Positions 33,188-43,454 are shown, numbered from the stretch's first letter. The stretch is DNA of 64,000 nucleotides from Crocinitomix catalasitica ATCC 23190 (GCF_000621625.1 NZ_JHXV01000001.1:124001-188000), one strand, 5' to 3'. The notes: a model not told the origin generated them from the letters alone. Program-made: numbers and translations.

Positions 33188-35362
33188 ATGAAAGCAATAT
33201 TCCTCAGTATTATTTTCTTTTCAATTACGATTTCATTTACCCAAACGTCTCCAGTAATTCATTTGGATAATGAAAATTTAAGCAATTCTTTTGCTAATAA
33301 AACTTCCATTTTAGTATTGGATGAAGATGATTTATCAGCCAGCCAAGTTTTAAAAATTCCAGATAATCAATTTGTAAGTGTAGATCAAGAGATTATTAAT
33401 TTTGATTTTACAAATAAAACGTATTGGGTAAAATTCTCGGTAATTAATAATTCCGATTTTAAAGAGTTTTATATTGAGACTGCAAGGGCAATAACGAATA
33501 AGGTTAATTTATATGAGGTTGTAAATGGCGTCGTAGTTGATAGTTCTTTTAGTGGTGATGATTATCCCTATGCCATTAAAAAAATTGGACATCGAAAAAA
33601 TTTATTTCAATTAAATCTCGATAAAGGAGATACAAGTACGTTCTTATTGAAGATGGTTAGTGATGGAGAAATGCTATTCTTCCCACTTTATATTAATAAT
33701 AAAGCAGCTTTTCATACCCAAGATTTTAAAGTGCAATTTACCAATGGTTTCTATTATGGTTTAATCAGTTTAGTCTTTATCATTTATTTTTTCTTCTATA
33801 TTTTTTTGAAAGACAAAAGTTTTTTGTTTTACATTTTTTATGTGTTGAGTCAAGGTTTATTACAGTTTTCTTTGGATGGTTATTCTCATCATCATTTTTT
33901 TAGTCAAGGAGGTTATTTGACGAATCATTCGTTACTACTTTTTGCGGGAATAACAATTGTGTTTTTATTGCTCTACGTGAATTCTTTTTTAGACTTAAAA
34001 AAACGTTTTCCAACTTTGAGGAGGGTCTTTATTGGTGTGGGTGTTTTTGTAATACTAGGAATGGTATTGGCTCTTTTTGTTGGTCCCCTTTATGTTATTG
34101 CCTATCCGATCATCAATCTTTCAAGTTTATTCGCGATAATAGTCACTGTTTTTTCTGTTTTATATATTCGTGCAAAGGGAGGTAATGTGGATATATTTTT
34201 CACAATTGCCTTCATTGTATTAATAACAGGGGCAGTTATTTTTATCCTGGGTAACTTTAACTTGGTTGAAAATAAGACATTTACTTTAGGTGCGCTTAAA
34301 ATTAGTTCAGCATTAGAGTTTGTAATTTTGAGTATTTCAATGTCTAATAAGTATGGTCAATTGCAGCGTGAAAAAAATCAAGCGCAAGCAATCGCGTTAA
34401 AAAGATTAGAAGAAAAGAATACGCTGATGGACGAGATAAATGTCAAATTGGAACAGCAAGTATTGGAGCGTACCAAAAAAATTGAGGAGCAAAACGTCAA
34501 ACTAGCCGTTATTAATGATGAAATTGTCAGTAGTATTAAATATGCTAAAAGAATACAGGAAGCCATTTTACCAGCTAATGATTATGTCAAAGCATTAATT
34601 CCTGATTCATTTGTCTATTATTTGCCTAAGGATGTGGTGAGTGGGGATTTTTATTTTGTTGAGAAGATATTTACATCCAATTCAACAGTGAATGGATATA
34701 CTTTAATTGCAGCGGTTGATTGTACCGGACATGGCGTACCAGGTGCATTTTTGAGTATTGTCGGGAATAATTTATTGACGGAATCTCTCACAGAAATAAA
34801 TGTAAATACGCCTGCAGAAGCACTTGATTTTTTGAATGTTGGATTAAGTAAAACACTGAGACAACAGCAGCAGCAAGATGATGCTGTGAGGGATGGTATG
34901 GATATTTCCTTATGTGCAATAAGTGAAGATCGTAGTCATTTGATGTTTGCAGGTGCCAAAAATCCAATGTATATTGTTCGAAGAAAAGATGCAAATGGTA
35001 ATTTTGTTCTTCCTGAGCATGCCGAATTAAGAATAGAGACCAAGGATTTAATTCTTTGCGAAATTAAGGGCGATTCGCATCCGATAGGGAATTATTTTGA
35101 CAATACATTACGACCATTTACCAATCATAAAGTAGACCTAATTGAAGGCGATATAATTTATCTTTTTAGTGATGGTTATGCTGATCAATTTGGCGGTCCT
35201 AGAGAGAAAAAATTTACTTACGGAAGGTTTAGAGAGCTATTGATTAAAATAAGTCAGTTACCCGCTAACGAACAGGAAGAAAACATTCATGAAACACTTG
35301 TAAATTGGCAAGGTGATACCTGGCAATTGGATGACATATTGGTTATTGGGGTCAAGGTTTAA
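33188..35362 (+). CDS. 7TMR-DISM / SpoIIE (PP2C-type) phosphatase
   Basis: Using the ATG at 33188 the protein has 724 residues: signal peptide, periplasmic 7TMR-DISM extracellular domain (~30-180; FTNKTYWVKFSVINNS), seven membrane spans (~185-380), a coiled coil (~390-450) and a C-terminal SpoIIE domain (~455-724) with SSIKYAKRIQEAILP, the metal-site stretch VVSGDFYFVE, AAVDCTGHGVPGAFLS and DIIYLFSDGYADQFGG. It would dephosphorylate a Ser/Thr-phosphorylated regulator in the cytoplasm in answer to an external signal. The partner is not in the window. An earlier ATG at 33122 lies in a terminator stem. Confidence 0.9.
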   Translation: MKAIFLSIIFFSITISFTQTSPVIHLDNENLSNSFANKTSILVLDEDDLSASQVLKIPDNQFVSVDQEIINFDFTNKTYWVKFSVINNSDFKEFYIETARAITNKVNLYEVVNGVVVDSSFSGDDYPYAIKKIGHRKNLFQLNLDKGDTSTFLLKMVSDGEMLFFPLYINNKAAFHTQDFKVQFTNGFYYGLISLVFIIYFFFYIFLKDKSFLFYIFYVLSQGLLQFSLDGYSHHHFFSQGGYLTNHSLLLFAGITIVFLLLYVNSFLDLKKRFPTLRRVFIGVGVFVILGMVLALFVGPLYVIAYPIINLSSLFAIIVTVFSVLYIRAKGGNVDIFFTIAFIVLITGAVIFILGNFNLVENKTFTLGALKISSALEFVILSISMSNKYGQLQREKNQAQAIALKRLEEKNTLMDEINVKLEQQVLERTKKIEEQNVKLAVINDEIVSSIKYAKRIQEAILPANDYVKALIPDSFVYYLPKDVVSGDFYFVEKIFTSNSTVNGYTLIAAVDCTGHGVPGAFLSIVGNNLLTESLTEINVNTPAEALDFLNVGLSKTLRQQQQQDDAVRDGMDISLCAISEDRSHLMFAGAKNPMYIVRRKDANGNFVLPEHAELRIETKDLILCEIKGDSHPIGNYFDNTLRPFTNHKVDLIEGDIIYLFSDGYADQFGGPREKKFTYGRFRELLIKISQLPANEQEENIHETLVNWQGDTWQLDDILVIGVKV

Positions 35363-35424
35363 TCAGAATCAAAACGATTCAATTCTACCTTTTTTTAACT
35401 AGCCTCGAGCACTTTGTCCAACGA

Positions 35425-35510
35425 AGCTTTATGCGTAATTGGATCTAACACTGCCTTCGCATAAAGCTACTATAGTTGAGTAGCGACTTGTACTGAGCGA
35501 AGGCGAAGTA
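35425..35510. repeat. intergenic palindromic repeat block
   Basis: An 11-base inverted repeat (AGCTTTATGCG at 35425-35435; CGCATAAAGCT at 35458-35468), a second hairpin GCTACT / AGTAGC (35466-35484), and CTTGTACTGAGCGAAGGCG from 35487, a motif I know as a frequent dispersed intergenic sequence in Bacteroidota. It lies between two convergent genes. Copy number cannot be checked here. Confidence 0.5.
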
Positions 35511-35605
35511 AGCGTTCTATCGGCTAAAACCTTTTGCCTTCTGCTTTGCCTTTTTATATTACTAGCGTCTCAAACCAATTATCTAACCCCTATCAACGAA
35601 CCTCC

Positions 35606-37681
35606 TTAATTTCCTGTAATTTCAAATTCAGTTCTTCTATTGTCTTGTCTTCCTTGCACTGTAGAATTTTCTGCGACAGGTTTATTAGAACCGTAACCAA
35701 CTGCTTTCATTCTATTCGCAGCAATTCCTTTTGCCGTTAAATAAGTTACTACCGCATCAGCTCTAGATTGAGATAGTTTTAAGTTGTTTGGAGCAGATCC
35801 AGTATTGTCTGTATGACCTGATAGTTCAATTTTTAATCCTGGTACATCCTTCAATAATTGTGCTAAACGATCTAATTCTGTATTCGACTCAGATCGAATT
35901 TCAGACTTGCCTGAATCGAAGAAAACGTTGCGCAAAGCAATTTTACTACCGATCTTAATATTCTTCAGTTCTATCGTTTTATTGACTAAATTATATGCAC
36001 TTCCACTTGCGATATCAAAGTTTTCTGAATGGAAAAGGTAACCATCAGCCTTTACAGTTATGCCATAGTTGGCGCCAGCGTTTAGCGATAATAAAAATTT
36101 CCCCGTAGCACTATTCGTTGTGAATGATTCAACTACTTTTCCTGTACCATTATCTGTAATGTCAATGACCGCTTCTACCGCTTTTTTAGTGATAGCATCA
36201 ATTGTAATACCTTTAAATACAGTCAAAGATGCCATACTTGTTACTTTAACTTCTCCTACAATTTCAGGATCTTGAATCGGTTGTGCAATCGAAGCCAATA
36301 AATAATCTTCCGTTGCTAATGAAGGTGCTTTTTCATCCCCCCAGAAAGTTACCTTATAAATGTCATAACCGCCTTTGCCACCATCTCTATTCGATGTGAT
36401 GAAGGCAAACTTACCATTTACTGTTGCTGCAAAAAAGAAATCGTCATAAGGCGTATTTATAGGTGCGCCCATATTCACTGGTTTTCCCCAGCCTCCACCG
36501 TTTAACTTTTCTGAATAGAAGATGTCATATCCACCCATCGAATTGAAACCTTCTGAAGCGAAGTACATTGTTTTTCCATCAGGGTGCATATAGATCGGTC
36601 CATCATTAAAATTAGAACTTACTCCTTGCTCCATTCTAGGCAGACCATAAGATCGCTCTCTTTTTACCTTAACACCTGACATGAAAATATCATAACCATT
36701 TACGCCACCTTCTTTGTCTTTTGCAAAGTATATCGCACGATCGTTATAATCGTATGCCGCATAACGTTCGTTCGATTTGAAATTAATATCACGTGAAAAA
36801 CCAACTGGATCGGTCCAAGTATCACCTTTTAAGAAAGATTCATAAATATCTGTATTTCCTGCACCATTGTCTTTACTCATTAACATTTTAGTACCATCAA
36901 AAAATAGATTGTTCGAAACATCATCACCCTCCGTATTTATTTTTCCTTTTAAAGCTTGCGGTTTAGACCATTTATTATCGTTGTATGTTGCTGAATAAAT
37001 ATCATTATCATAAATTCCCTCTTCGTTTGGTGTATGCGAATTCGGACGGTTAGACGTGAAAATAATTTCAGAACCATCCATTGAAATTGAAGGGGCAAAA
37101 TCATCAAATTCGGTTGAAAGTGAAGGCACATGATCAATCCATGCTCTAATCGGTTGGTCAATCAATGCGATTGCAGATTTACATTCTACTTTTCGCTGCT
37201 TTACAAACTTTGCAAAATCATCTGCTTTTTTATATTCAGCCTCAAATTTGTCGTAAAAAGTAACGGCTTCTCTAAAATTGCCTTCAAACTGATTGACTAA
37301 TCCCATATAATAATTCATAAACGGATCAACCAATGGGTTTAATTCGTACGCTTTTTTGAAATATGGAATACATTTAACACGCGAAGTAGAGTAGGCGTGA
37401 CAAACACCCATTTTAAAATTCAATTCTGCACTGTTTGGGTTGAATTTATATACGGTTTCAAAATGTTTCAACGCTTTAACAAAAAACAATTCCGGACTCT
37501 TTACCATAAAAGCTTTTTCGTTCCCTAATTCCCATTGCTCTAGTCCTAGTTCGAAAGTCTCTTTGGCAGCTTTAAAGCCTTCTTTGTCTTCTTTAAAATT
37601 ACTTGCTTTAAATTCTATATCCTGTGCAAATGATGGTATAAGGATGAATGTGAAAGCTATTGTGAATAATAATATTTTCAT
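35606..37681 (-). CDS. PorE-like OmpA-family protein (TPR, beta-propeller, CRD, OmpA_C)
   Basis: This 691-residue exported protein has a signal peptide (ends PSFAQ), TPR-like repeats (~50-150), PD40/WD40-like propeller blades (~180-430; SMDGSEIIFTSNRPN, GYDIFYSEKLNGGGW), a carboxypeptidase-regulatory-like domain (~485-560) and an OmpA peptidoglycan-binding domain (~580-691; VFFDSGKSEIR, LSGHTDNTGS, NRRTEFEI). This order is that of PorE, a type IX secretion component in Porphyromonas, although many paralogues exist in Bacteroidota. A TPR protein gene lies directly upstream on the same strand. It is probably periplasmic or outer-membrane associated. Confidence 0.85.
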   Translation of the reverse strand: MKILLFTIAFTFILIPSFAQDIEFKASNFKEDKEGFKAAKETFELGLEQWELGNEKAFMVKSPELFFVKALKHFETVYKFNPNSAELNFKMGVCHAYSTSRVKCIPYFKKAYELNPLVDPFMNYYMGLVNQFEGNFREAVTFYDKFEAEYKKADDFAKFVKQRKVECKSAIALIDQPIRAWIDHVPSLSTEFDDFAPSISMDGSEIIFTSNRPNSHTPNEEGIYDNDIYSATYNDNKWSKPQALKGKINTEGDDVSNNLFFDGTKMLMSKDNGAGNTDIYESFLKGDTWTDPVGFSRDINFKSNERYAAYDYNDRAIYFAKDKEGGVNGYDIFMSGVKVKRERSYGLPRMEQGVSSNFNDGPIYMHPDGKTMYFASEGFNSMGGYDIFYSEKLNGGGWGKPVNMGAPINTPYDDFFFAATVNGKFAFITSNRDGGKGGYDIYKVTFWGDEKAPSLATEDYLLASIAQPIQDPEIVGEVKVTSMASLTVFKGITIDAITKKAVEAVIDITDNGTGKVVESFTTNSATGKFLLSLNAGANYGITVKADGYLFHSENFDIASGSAYNLVNKTIELKNIKIGSKIALRNVFFDSGKSEIRSESNTELDRLAQLLKDVPGLKIELSGHTDNTGSAPNNLKLSQSRADAVVTYLTAKGIAANRMKAVGYGSNKPVAENSTVQGRQDNRRTEFEITGN

Positions 37682-37721
37682 GATCTTAATTTCTTTTTAT
37701 AAAACTTTATTTGGGATGCGT

Positions 37722-38816
37722 TTAGTTCGAACAATTGCCTGATTGGTATTGTTTTGCAAGTTCAGAACCTAATTCTTTACCTTTATTCCAATCTCCACAG
37801 GCACCTTCCAAATCACGTAACATTTCTTTTGCCATTCCCCGATTAACATAAGCATCTGCCAATTTTGGATTCAATTTAATCGCTTCGTCAGCATCAGCTT
37901 TTGCTTTTTCATAATCGCCTTTTCTAAAATGAGCACCTGATCTATTGGCATAAGATGTTGCATGTTTAGGGTTAATGGCTAAAGATTTAGTGAAATCATT
38001 GATCGCATCGTCAACACGATCCATTTTCATATGGGTTACACCGCGGTTGTTATAAGCTAAATAAAAATCTTTATCAACACTTAAGGCACGGTTGAATGCT
38101 TCAAGTGCCGCTGGATATTGCTTTAACTTTGTTTTTGTTGTGCCTATATTGTTTAAGACAAAAGCCAAATTCGGATTTTTTCTCGCTGCTTCTTCATAGT
38201 CTTTTAATGCCTCCGCATACTTTTCTAACATTCTAAAGCAAGATCCTCTATCATTATATGCTTGTGCATCCTCAGGTGAAAGCATAATTACTTTTGAGAA
38301 GTTGGCAACAGCATCAAAATAGTCTTGCTGCATGAATTGCATCGTTGCATAATTATAATAAGGTTTCGGATTTTTAGGATCTAATTCAATGGCCTTCAAA
38401 TAATTTTTCTCAGCATTGATATTGTCATTTAGTCCTTGATAAGCCAGTGCCAATTGGAAGTATGCTTTTGGATAATTGGCTTTTTTGACCAATAAGGCAT
38501 CTAACGTTTTTACAGCATCTGCGTGTTTTGCAGCGCTTATTTCGGCAATGGCCTTATTGTAATAAGCTGGTGTGAAATTAGGATCGTTGGTAACAGCAAT
38601 TTCAAATTTTGCGATTGCTCCCTTATAATTTTTTGATTTAAATAAACTGATGCCTTCGTTATAAGCCGTTTGCGACAATTCAATGGCCGCATTTGATTCA
38701 TTCAAGTGAGAAATAGAATCTCTATAAAATTTTTCTTCTGGCGTTAAGTCATCATCTTGAGCAAATAATAAGGTGCTCACGAAGCAGAGGGTTAAAATAA
38801 GGAAAGTTTTTTTCAC
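37722..38816 (-). CDS. exported TPR-repeat protein
   Basis: This 364-residue protein has a signal peptide (MKKTFLILTLCFVSTLLFAQ) and about nine consecutive TPR units from ~45 to 355 (for example AYYNKAIAEISAAKHADAVK, AYNDRGSCFRMLEKYAEALK, AYVNRGMAKEMLRDLEGACG). It has no enzymatic domain. It probably scaffolds protein complexes in the periplasm. It is 40 bases upstream of the PorE-like gene on the same strand, so both may be co-transcribed and work together. Confidence 0.85.
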   Translation of the reverse strand: MKKTFLILTLCFVSTLLFAQDDDLTPEEKFYRDSISHLNESNAAIELSQTAYNEGISLFKSKNYKGAIAKFEIAVTNDPNFTPAYYNKAIAEISAAKHADAVKTLDALLVKKANYPKAYFQLALAYQGLNDNINAEKNYLKAIELDPKNPKPYYNYATMQFMQQDYFDAVANFSKVIMLSPEDAQAYNDRGSCFRMLEKYAEALKDYEEAARKNPNLAFVLNNIGTTKTKLKQYPAALEAFNRALSVDKDFYLAYNNRGVTHMKMDRVDDAINDFTKSLAINPKHATSYANRSGAHFRKGDYEKAKADADEAIKLNPKLADAYVNRGMAKEMLRDLEGACGDWNKGKELGSELAKQYQSGNCSN

Positions 38817-38942
38817 GTCAAATGTTTTAGTTAAAGACTATGAAAATACTTTAATTTATCTAGAAATCACCGTAGATTAAAGCATATGTTATTAACAATC
38901 TATTCAAGATTGCGATAAAGAAACGTTGGTGCCGCTTAATTG

Positions 38943-40331
38943 TTAGGCTAAAGATCGAATTTTATCCATGATGTCAAATGCAATTTTATTAGCTTGCACT
39001 TTTGTCGCACTTTCCGAATAGATTCGAATGATTGGCTCCGTATTACTTTTTCGTAAATGTGCCCATTCGCTACCGAAATAAATTTTCACACCATCAGTGG
39101 TATCAATTTCTTGCGTTGGATATTCTTTTTGAATAGCACTTAAGATGCTGTCAACATCCATTGAAGGATCAAGTTCGATCTTGTTTTTAGATATATAGTA
39201 ATCAGGATAAGTTGCTCTTAATTCTGAAGTTTTTAATTGCTTTTTAGCAAGTAGTGTTAAGAATAAACCAACACCAACTAAAGCATCACGACCGTAATGA
39301 CTTGCTGGATAGATTATTCCTCCATTACCTTCACCACCAATTACAGCATTGGTATCTTTCATCTTTTGAACGACATTAACTTCTCCAACTGCAGCAGCTG
39401 AATAATTACTGTTTTCATATCTGTCAGTTATTTCACGCAATGAAATAGTTGAGGATAGATTTGAAACGGTATTCCCTGGTGTGTTTTGTAAAACATAATC
39501 TGCTACAGCAACCAAGGTGTATTCTTCTCCGAACATCGAACCGTCTTCGCAAACAAAAGCTAAACGATCAACATCAGGATCGACTACAATACCCAAATCA
39601 GCTTTTTCTTCTTTAATTTTTGCAGCGATTGCTGTTAGGTTTTCTGGAAGGGGTTCTGGATTGTGTGGAAATTCTCCCGTTGGATCACAGTATAATTCGT
39701 GAATGACTTTCACGCCTAATGCGTGTAACAGTGCCGGAATAAATATACCTCCAGATGAATTAACAGCATCTACGACAATTGAAAAATTGGCTTTACGTAT
39801 AATTTCAGCGTCCACTAGATCGAGATCAAGGACTGCATTGATATGTTTTTCTAAGTAATTATTATCCTCTCTAACTGTTCCCAGGTCATCAATTTCTGCG
39901 AATTCAAAGCTTGCTTCTTCAGCTAATGCCAATATCTTTTTTCCTTGTTCGTCATTAATGAATTCACCTTTCTCATTCAATAATTTTAAGGCGTTCCATT
40001 GCTTTGGATTATGACTTGCCGTGATAATTATTCCGCCATTTGCATTTTCAAGTGGTACAGCAATTTCAACGGTAGGTGTTGTTGAAAGATTAAGGTTTAC
40101 AATATTGATCCCTAACCCTTGCAAAGTAGAGATGACTAAGTCTTGTATCATCTTTCCGGATTTTCTCGCATCTCTTCCAATTACAATGGTTGGTTTGATA
40201 TTAGGGTTGTTTTCTTTGATCCAAACCCCGTATGCAGCAGCAAATTTTACCGCGTCTATAGGTGTTAGTCCCATACCTATTGGTCCGCCAATTGTACCTC
40301 GAATTCCTGAAATTGATTTAATTAAAGTCAC
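38943..40331 (-). CDS. glmM: phosphoglucosamine mutase
   Basis: This 462-residue alpha-D-phosphohexomutase starts at GTG. The phosphoserine loop is TASHNPKQWNALK (Ser106), the metal loop DPDVDRL, the sugar loop GGEGNGG and the phosphate-binding loop RKSNTEPIIRIYSES. It converts glucosamine-6-phosphate to glucosamine-1-phosphate for UDP-GlcNAc, needed by peptidoglycan and LpxB-dependent lipid A. A phosphomannomutase specificity cannot be excluded from motifs alone, but the TASHNPxxWN form is usual in Bacteroidota GlmM. Confidence 0.87.
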   Translation of the reverse strand: MTLIKSISGIRGTIGGPIGMGLTPIDAVKFAAAYGVWIKENNPNIKPTIVIGRDARKSGKMIQDLVISTLQGLGINIVNLNLSTTPTVEIAVPLENANGGIIITASHNPKQWNALKLLNEKGEFINDEQGKKILALAEEASFEFAEIDDLGTVREDNNYLEKHINAVLDLDLVDAEIIRKANFSIVVDAVNSSGGIFIPALLHALGVKVIHELYCDPTGEFPHNPEPLPENLTAIAAKIKEEKADLGIVVDPDVDRLAFVCEDGSMFGEEYTLVAVADYVLQNTPGNTVSNLSSTISLREITDRYENSNYSAAAVGEVNVVQKMKDTNAVIGGEGNGGIIYPASHYGRDALVGVGLFLTLLAKKQLKTSELRATYPDYYISKNKIELDPSMDVDSILSAIQKEYPTQEIDTTDGVKIYFGSEWAHLRKSNTEPIIRIYSESATKVQANKIAFDIMDKIRSLA

Positions 40332-40353
40332 TTGTTATGTTTTTATTTATCTA

Positions 40354-40361
40354 CAAATATA
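40354..40361 (-). promoter_or_regulatory. -7 box of glmM
   Basis: On the minus strand the sequence TATATTTG is an exact TAnnTTTG box 22 bases before the GTG start. No clear -33 element was found. Confidence 0.5.
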
Positions 40362-40570
40362 AGTTAAAACCTTGATGGTAATATGGAGATTTTGAGTTTT
40401 TTAGGAACACCCATGGTTAGTAAAAAAAAGTATTTTTTTCATAATTAGTTAAGTATTTATTATAATAATTTGTATTATTGCATCGATTCTTAGTTAATAG
40501 GATTTCATTTCACAACAAATTTCAAGAACTAGATTTTCAATCTACTATACATTCGAACCAAGATATATTT

Positions 40571-42352
40571 ATGACTGATGCTTCAGAGCTAAACTCTAAG
40601 AAGGTAGCTGAATTAAGAGAAATCGCCGCAGAAATGGGGATTCAAAACACAAAAACATTAAAGAAACAAGAAATTGTAGATTTAATCGCTGGGAATAACA
40701 AGGCAAATACCGCTGATACTCCTGAAAAATCAAATGATAAACCGGTTGAAAATAAAACGAGAAAGCGAATTAAACGCGTTCCTGAACCAGTTGAAAAGAA
40801 ACAAGTAAAAGAGGATTTATTTTCAACGGTTGATGAAGTTAAAGAAGTTGTAACGGAAAAGACGGAGGAAAATAAACCTCAAGAGCGTAAGCCACGAGTT
40901 AATAAAACTGAAGACAATACAACTGAAGACAATAAATCTGAAAAGAGTGAAAACGTTAGAAGGCCACAACGCAAACCTAATCCGGTAAGACAAAAAAGTC
41001 CGAATGAAGGACCAAAGGCGCAGAATAACGATCAGAATTCACCACAAAAATCAGAAAATCCAAATAGAAACCCCAACCAAAAACCTCAACAGAGAAAGGA
41101 TCGGGAGAATAGCGGGTCAAATGATCGTGAGAATTCTAACAATAACAACAATAATAACGCTCCTCAAAATCCAAATAAACGCCCTCAAAATCCGAACAGA
41201 AAAAAAGCTGCTGAAGATTTTTATGGCTATAATTTTGATGGTTTAATAATTAGTGAAGGTGTTTTAGATATGATGCAAGACGGATACGGGTTTTTGCGTT
41301 CGTCTGATTATAACTACTTAGCTTCGCCAGATGATATTTATGTGTCTCAAAGTCAGGTTAAACGTTATGGTTTAAAAAGAGGAGACACCGTAAGAGGTGC
41401 TGTAAGACCACCGAAGAATGGAGAGAAATATTTTCCATTAATCAGTGTGGAAAGTGTGAATGGTAGAGATCCAAGTTTTGTACGTGATCGTGTACCATTC
41501 GAATATTTAACACCACTTTTTCCGAAAGAAAAATTTAAAATTACAGGGCATAAAAACGAATCAATGTCAACGAGAGTGATGGATTTGTTTGCACCTATAG
41601 GTAAAGGACAAAGGGGTATGATTGTCGCGCAACCTAAAACGGGTAAAACGGTTTTATTAAAGGATGTCGCGAATGCAATTGCTGCTAATCATCCAGAAGT
41701 TTATTTGATCGTTCTATTAATTGATGAAAGACCTGAAGAGGTAACAGATATGGCGCGTTCGGTAAATGCCGAGGTTGTTGCATCTACTTTTGATGAGCCT
41801 GCTGAAAAACACGTAAAATTAGCCAATATCGTTTTAGATAAAGCGAAACGTCTAGTTGAATGTGGGCACGATGTTGTTATCTTATTAGATTCAATCACAC
41901 GTTTAGCAAGAGCTTATAATACTGTTCAACCAGCTTCTGGTAAGGTTCTTTCAGGTGGTGTTGATGCGAATGCATTACACAAGCCGAAAAGATTCTTTGG
42001 TGCTGCAAGAAAAATTGAAAATGGTGGTTCATTAACAATTTTAGCTACAGCATTAACTGAAACTGGATCTAAAATGGATGAAGTTATCTTTGAGGAATTT
42101 AAAGGTACCGGTAATATGGAATTACAATTGGATAGAAAAATATCTAATCGCCGTATTTATCCTGCTATTGATATTACTAGTTCTGGAACAAGACGTGAAG
42201 ATCTATTGATGAGTAAAGAAGCTCTACAACGTATCTGGATCTTAAGAAAATATCTTGCTGACATGAATCCTGTTGAAGCAATGGAATTTATCAAAGAAAG
42301 AATGACTGGAACTTTATCTAACGAAGAGTTTTTGATCTCAATGAACGGATAA
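40571..42352 (+). CDS. rho: transcription termination factor Rho with a long disordered insertion
   Basis: Starting at ATG 40571 ([20 protein letters not shown]) the protein has 593 residues. A Rho_N/SAP-like domain (~1-40) is followed by a ~175-residue hydrophilic stretch rich in Asn, Lys, Arg, Glu and Pro, then the RNA-binding domain (~220-295; [13 protein letters not shown]), and the ATPase domain with Walker [26 protein letters not shown] and [13 protein letters not shown]. Rho unwinds RNA and ends transcripts. A TTG-started extension upstream would lie in the leader and is unlikely. The insertion is known in Bacteroidota Rho. Confidence 0.95.
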   Translation: MTDASELNSKKVAELREIAAEMGIQNTKTLKKQEIVDLIAGNNKANTADTPEKSNDKPVENKTRKRIKRVPEPVEKKQVKEDLFSTVDEVKEVVTEKTEENKPQERKPRVNKTEDNTTEDNKSEKSENVRRPQRKPNPVRQKSPNEGPKAQNNDQNSPQKSENPNRNPNQKPQQRKDRENSGSNDRENSNNNNNNNAPQNPNKRPQNPNRKKAAEDFYGYNFDGLIISEGVLDMMQDGYGFLRSSDYNYLASPDDIYVSQSQVKRYGLKRGDTVRGAVRPPKNGEKYFPLISVESVNGRDPSFVRDRVPFEYLTPLFPKEKFKITGHKNESMSTRVMDLFAPIGKGQRGMIVAQPKTGKTVLLKDVANAIAANHPEVYLIVLLIDERPEEVTDMARSVNAEVVASTFDEPAEKHVKLANIVLDKAKRLVECGHDVVILLDSITRLARAYNTVQPASGKVLSGGVDANALHKPKRFFGAARKIENGGSLTILATALTETGSKMDEVIFEEFKGTGNMELQLDRKISNRRIYPAIDITSSGTRREDLLMSKEALQRIWILRKYLADMNPVEAMEFIKERMTGTLSNEEFLISMNG

Positions 42353-42374
42353 ATTTATCTTTATTAAAAATATT

Positions 42375-42410
42375 AAAAACCCGTTGCATGTGTATGTGAT
42401 GGGTTTTTTT
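42375..42410 (+). terminator. intrinsic terminator after rho
   Basis: AAAAACCCGT and ATGGGTTTTTTT pair across a 14-base loop, with a T run at the end. It touches the stop codon of the convergent crcB gene. Confidence 0.75.
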
Positions 42411-42783
42411 ATGCTCGAATAAATAACCAGAGGATTACTATTCCAAGTATTACACTGATTAGAATGTTGAATATTCCGATGAGAAAAAGATCGGCCTGAA
42501 ATAGTTTTACAGTGTCATGACTGAATGTTGAAAAGGTTGAAAATCCACCGCAAAAACCGATGGCTACAAGATATTTTAGCCATTCATTTGCTGCAATCTT
42601 CTCTTTATAGGTGAATAGAATGAATCCTAGAATGATACATGCAAGGGTATTGACAATTAAGGTGCCTACAGGAAATTTTATTTTATCAGAAAATTCGGCT
42701 GCCCAGTGTCCAATACTAAAGCGACAGATTGATCCAATACCTCCTCCAATAAATACTAAAAGTAATGTCGTGCTATTAATCAT
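42409..42783 (-). CDS. crcB: fluoride channel CrcB/Fluc
   Basis: This 124-residue protein has four membrane spans. GGGIGSICRF near the N-terminus, the NTLACIILGF segment and GFCGGFSTFSTFSHD (residues ~78-92, with the Phe-box and Thr/Ser track) identify the Fluc fluoride exporter. It works as a dual-topology dimer in the inner membrane. It overlaps the end of the PAP2 gene by 8 bases and is translated from the same transcript. No fluoride riboswitch is apparent upstream of that pair. Confidence 0.95.
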   Translation of the reverse strand: MINSTTLLLVFIGGGIGSICRFSIGHWAAEFSDKIKFPVGTLIVNTLACIILGFILFTYKEKIAANEWLKYLVAIGFCGGFSTFSTFSHDTVKLFQADLFLIGIFNILISVILGIVILWLFIRA

Positions 42784-43369
42784 TCATCTCAATTTGAGCA
42801 AATTTTAACTTTTTACTAAGCCAATATACAAATCCAGCAATAACAATACCCAATATTGAACCTCCAATAATATCTGCGGGGTAATGAACGCCTAAATAAA
42901 TTCTAGAATAAGAGATTAAGGCAACAAAGGGTATGATGAAAAACCAATAATTTGAGAATCGTCTAAAATGGAAGAGGATATAGCACCCAATAGCTGTTGC
43001 TGTGCTGGCATGAGAAGAAACAAAACTAAAAGTTCCACCTCTATATTCTTCACCATTTGGTTTAATAACAGTATGAACGAGATCGCCAATTTCACTATTA
43101 TGCGTTGGGCGGTATCTTTGGAATACTTCCTTAAAAAGCTCAACAGAAATTCTATCGGATAATAAAATACAAACCGCCGTACCTAACATAATGACCAATA
43201 CAAATTTGATATTCCCTTTTTTATAGGCAAACCAAATAAAAAATAAGTAGGGCAGTACCCAAATACCGATTGAACTGATATACCACATTATCGGATCAAG
43301 CCAATTGGCATGTAATCCGTTTAAGAAAAGAAATATTTGTCTGTCAAATTGCTCTAAAGTCTCAAGCAT
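42776..43369 (-). CDS. PAP2-family phosphatase
   Basis: Using the ATG at 43369 the protein has 197 residues (a TTG three codons earlier is the alternative). Six hydrophobic segments surround the three PAP2 motifs: KEVFQRYRP, SSHAS (where PSGH is usual) and SRIYLGVHYPADIIGG. It hydrolyses a lipid phosphate or pyrophosphate, such as undecaprenyl pyrophosphate or phosphatidate, at the outer face of the inner membrane. It is paired with crcB; a functional link between them is not obvious. Confidence 0.92.
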   Translation of the reverse strand: MLETLEQFDRQIFLFLNGLHANWLDPIMWYISSIGIWVLPYLFFIWFAYKKGNIKFVLVIMLGTAVCILLSDRISVELFKEVFQRYRPTHNSEIGDLVHTVIKPNGEEYRGGTFSFVSSHASTATAIGCYILFHFRRFSNYWFFIIPFVALISYSRIYLGVHYPADIIGGSILGIVIAGFVYWLSKKLKFAQIEMND

Positions 43370-43454
43370 AGCTCGCAAAGATATTATTTTTTTAGTTCTT
43401 AATTGAGCAACGTATTTAAAGGTCTTAAAATTGTGTTTAATTAAGTTGAATTTA

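Noticed and set aside
40478-40570. TTG-started extension of Rho by 31 residues
   Set aside because: The sequence is leader-like and Rho proteins of the phylum normally begin near the Rho_N helix reached from ATG 40571.
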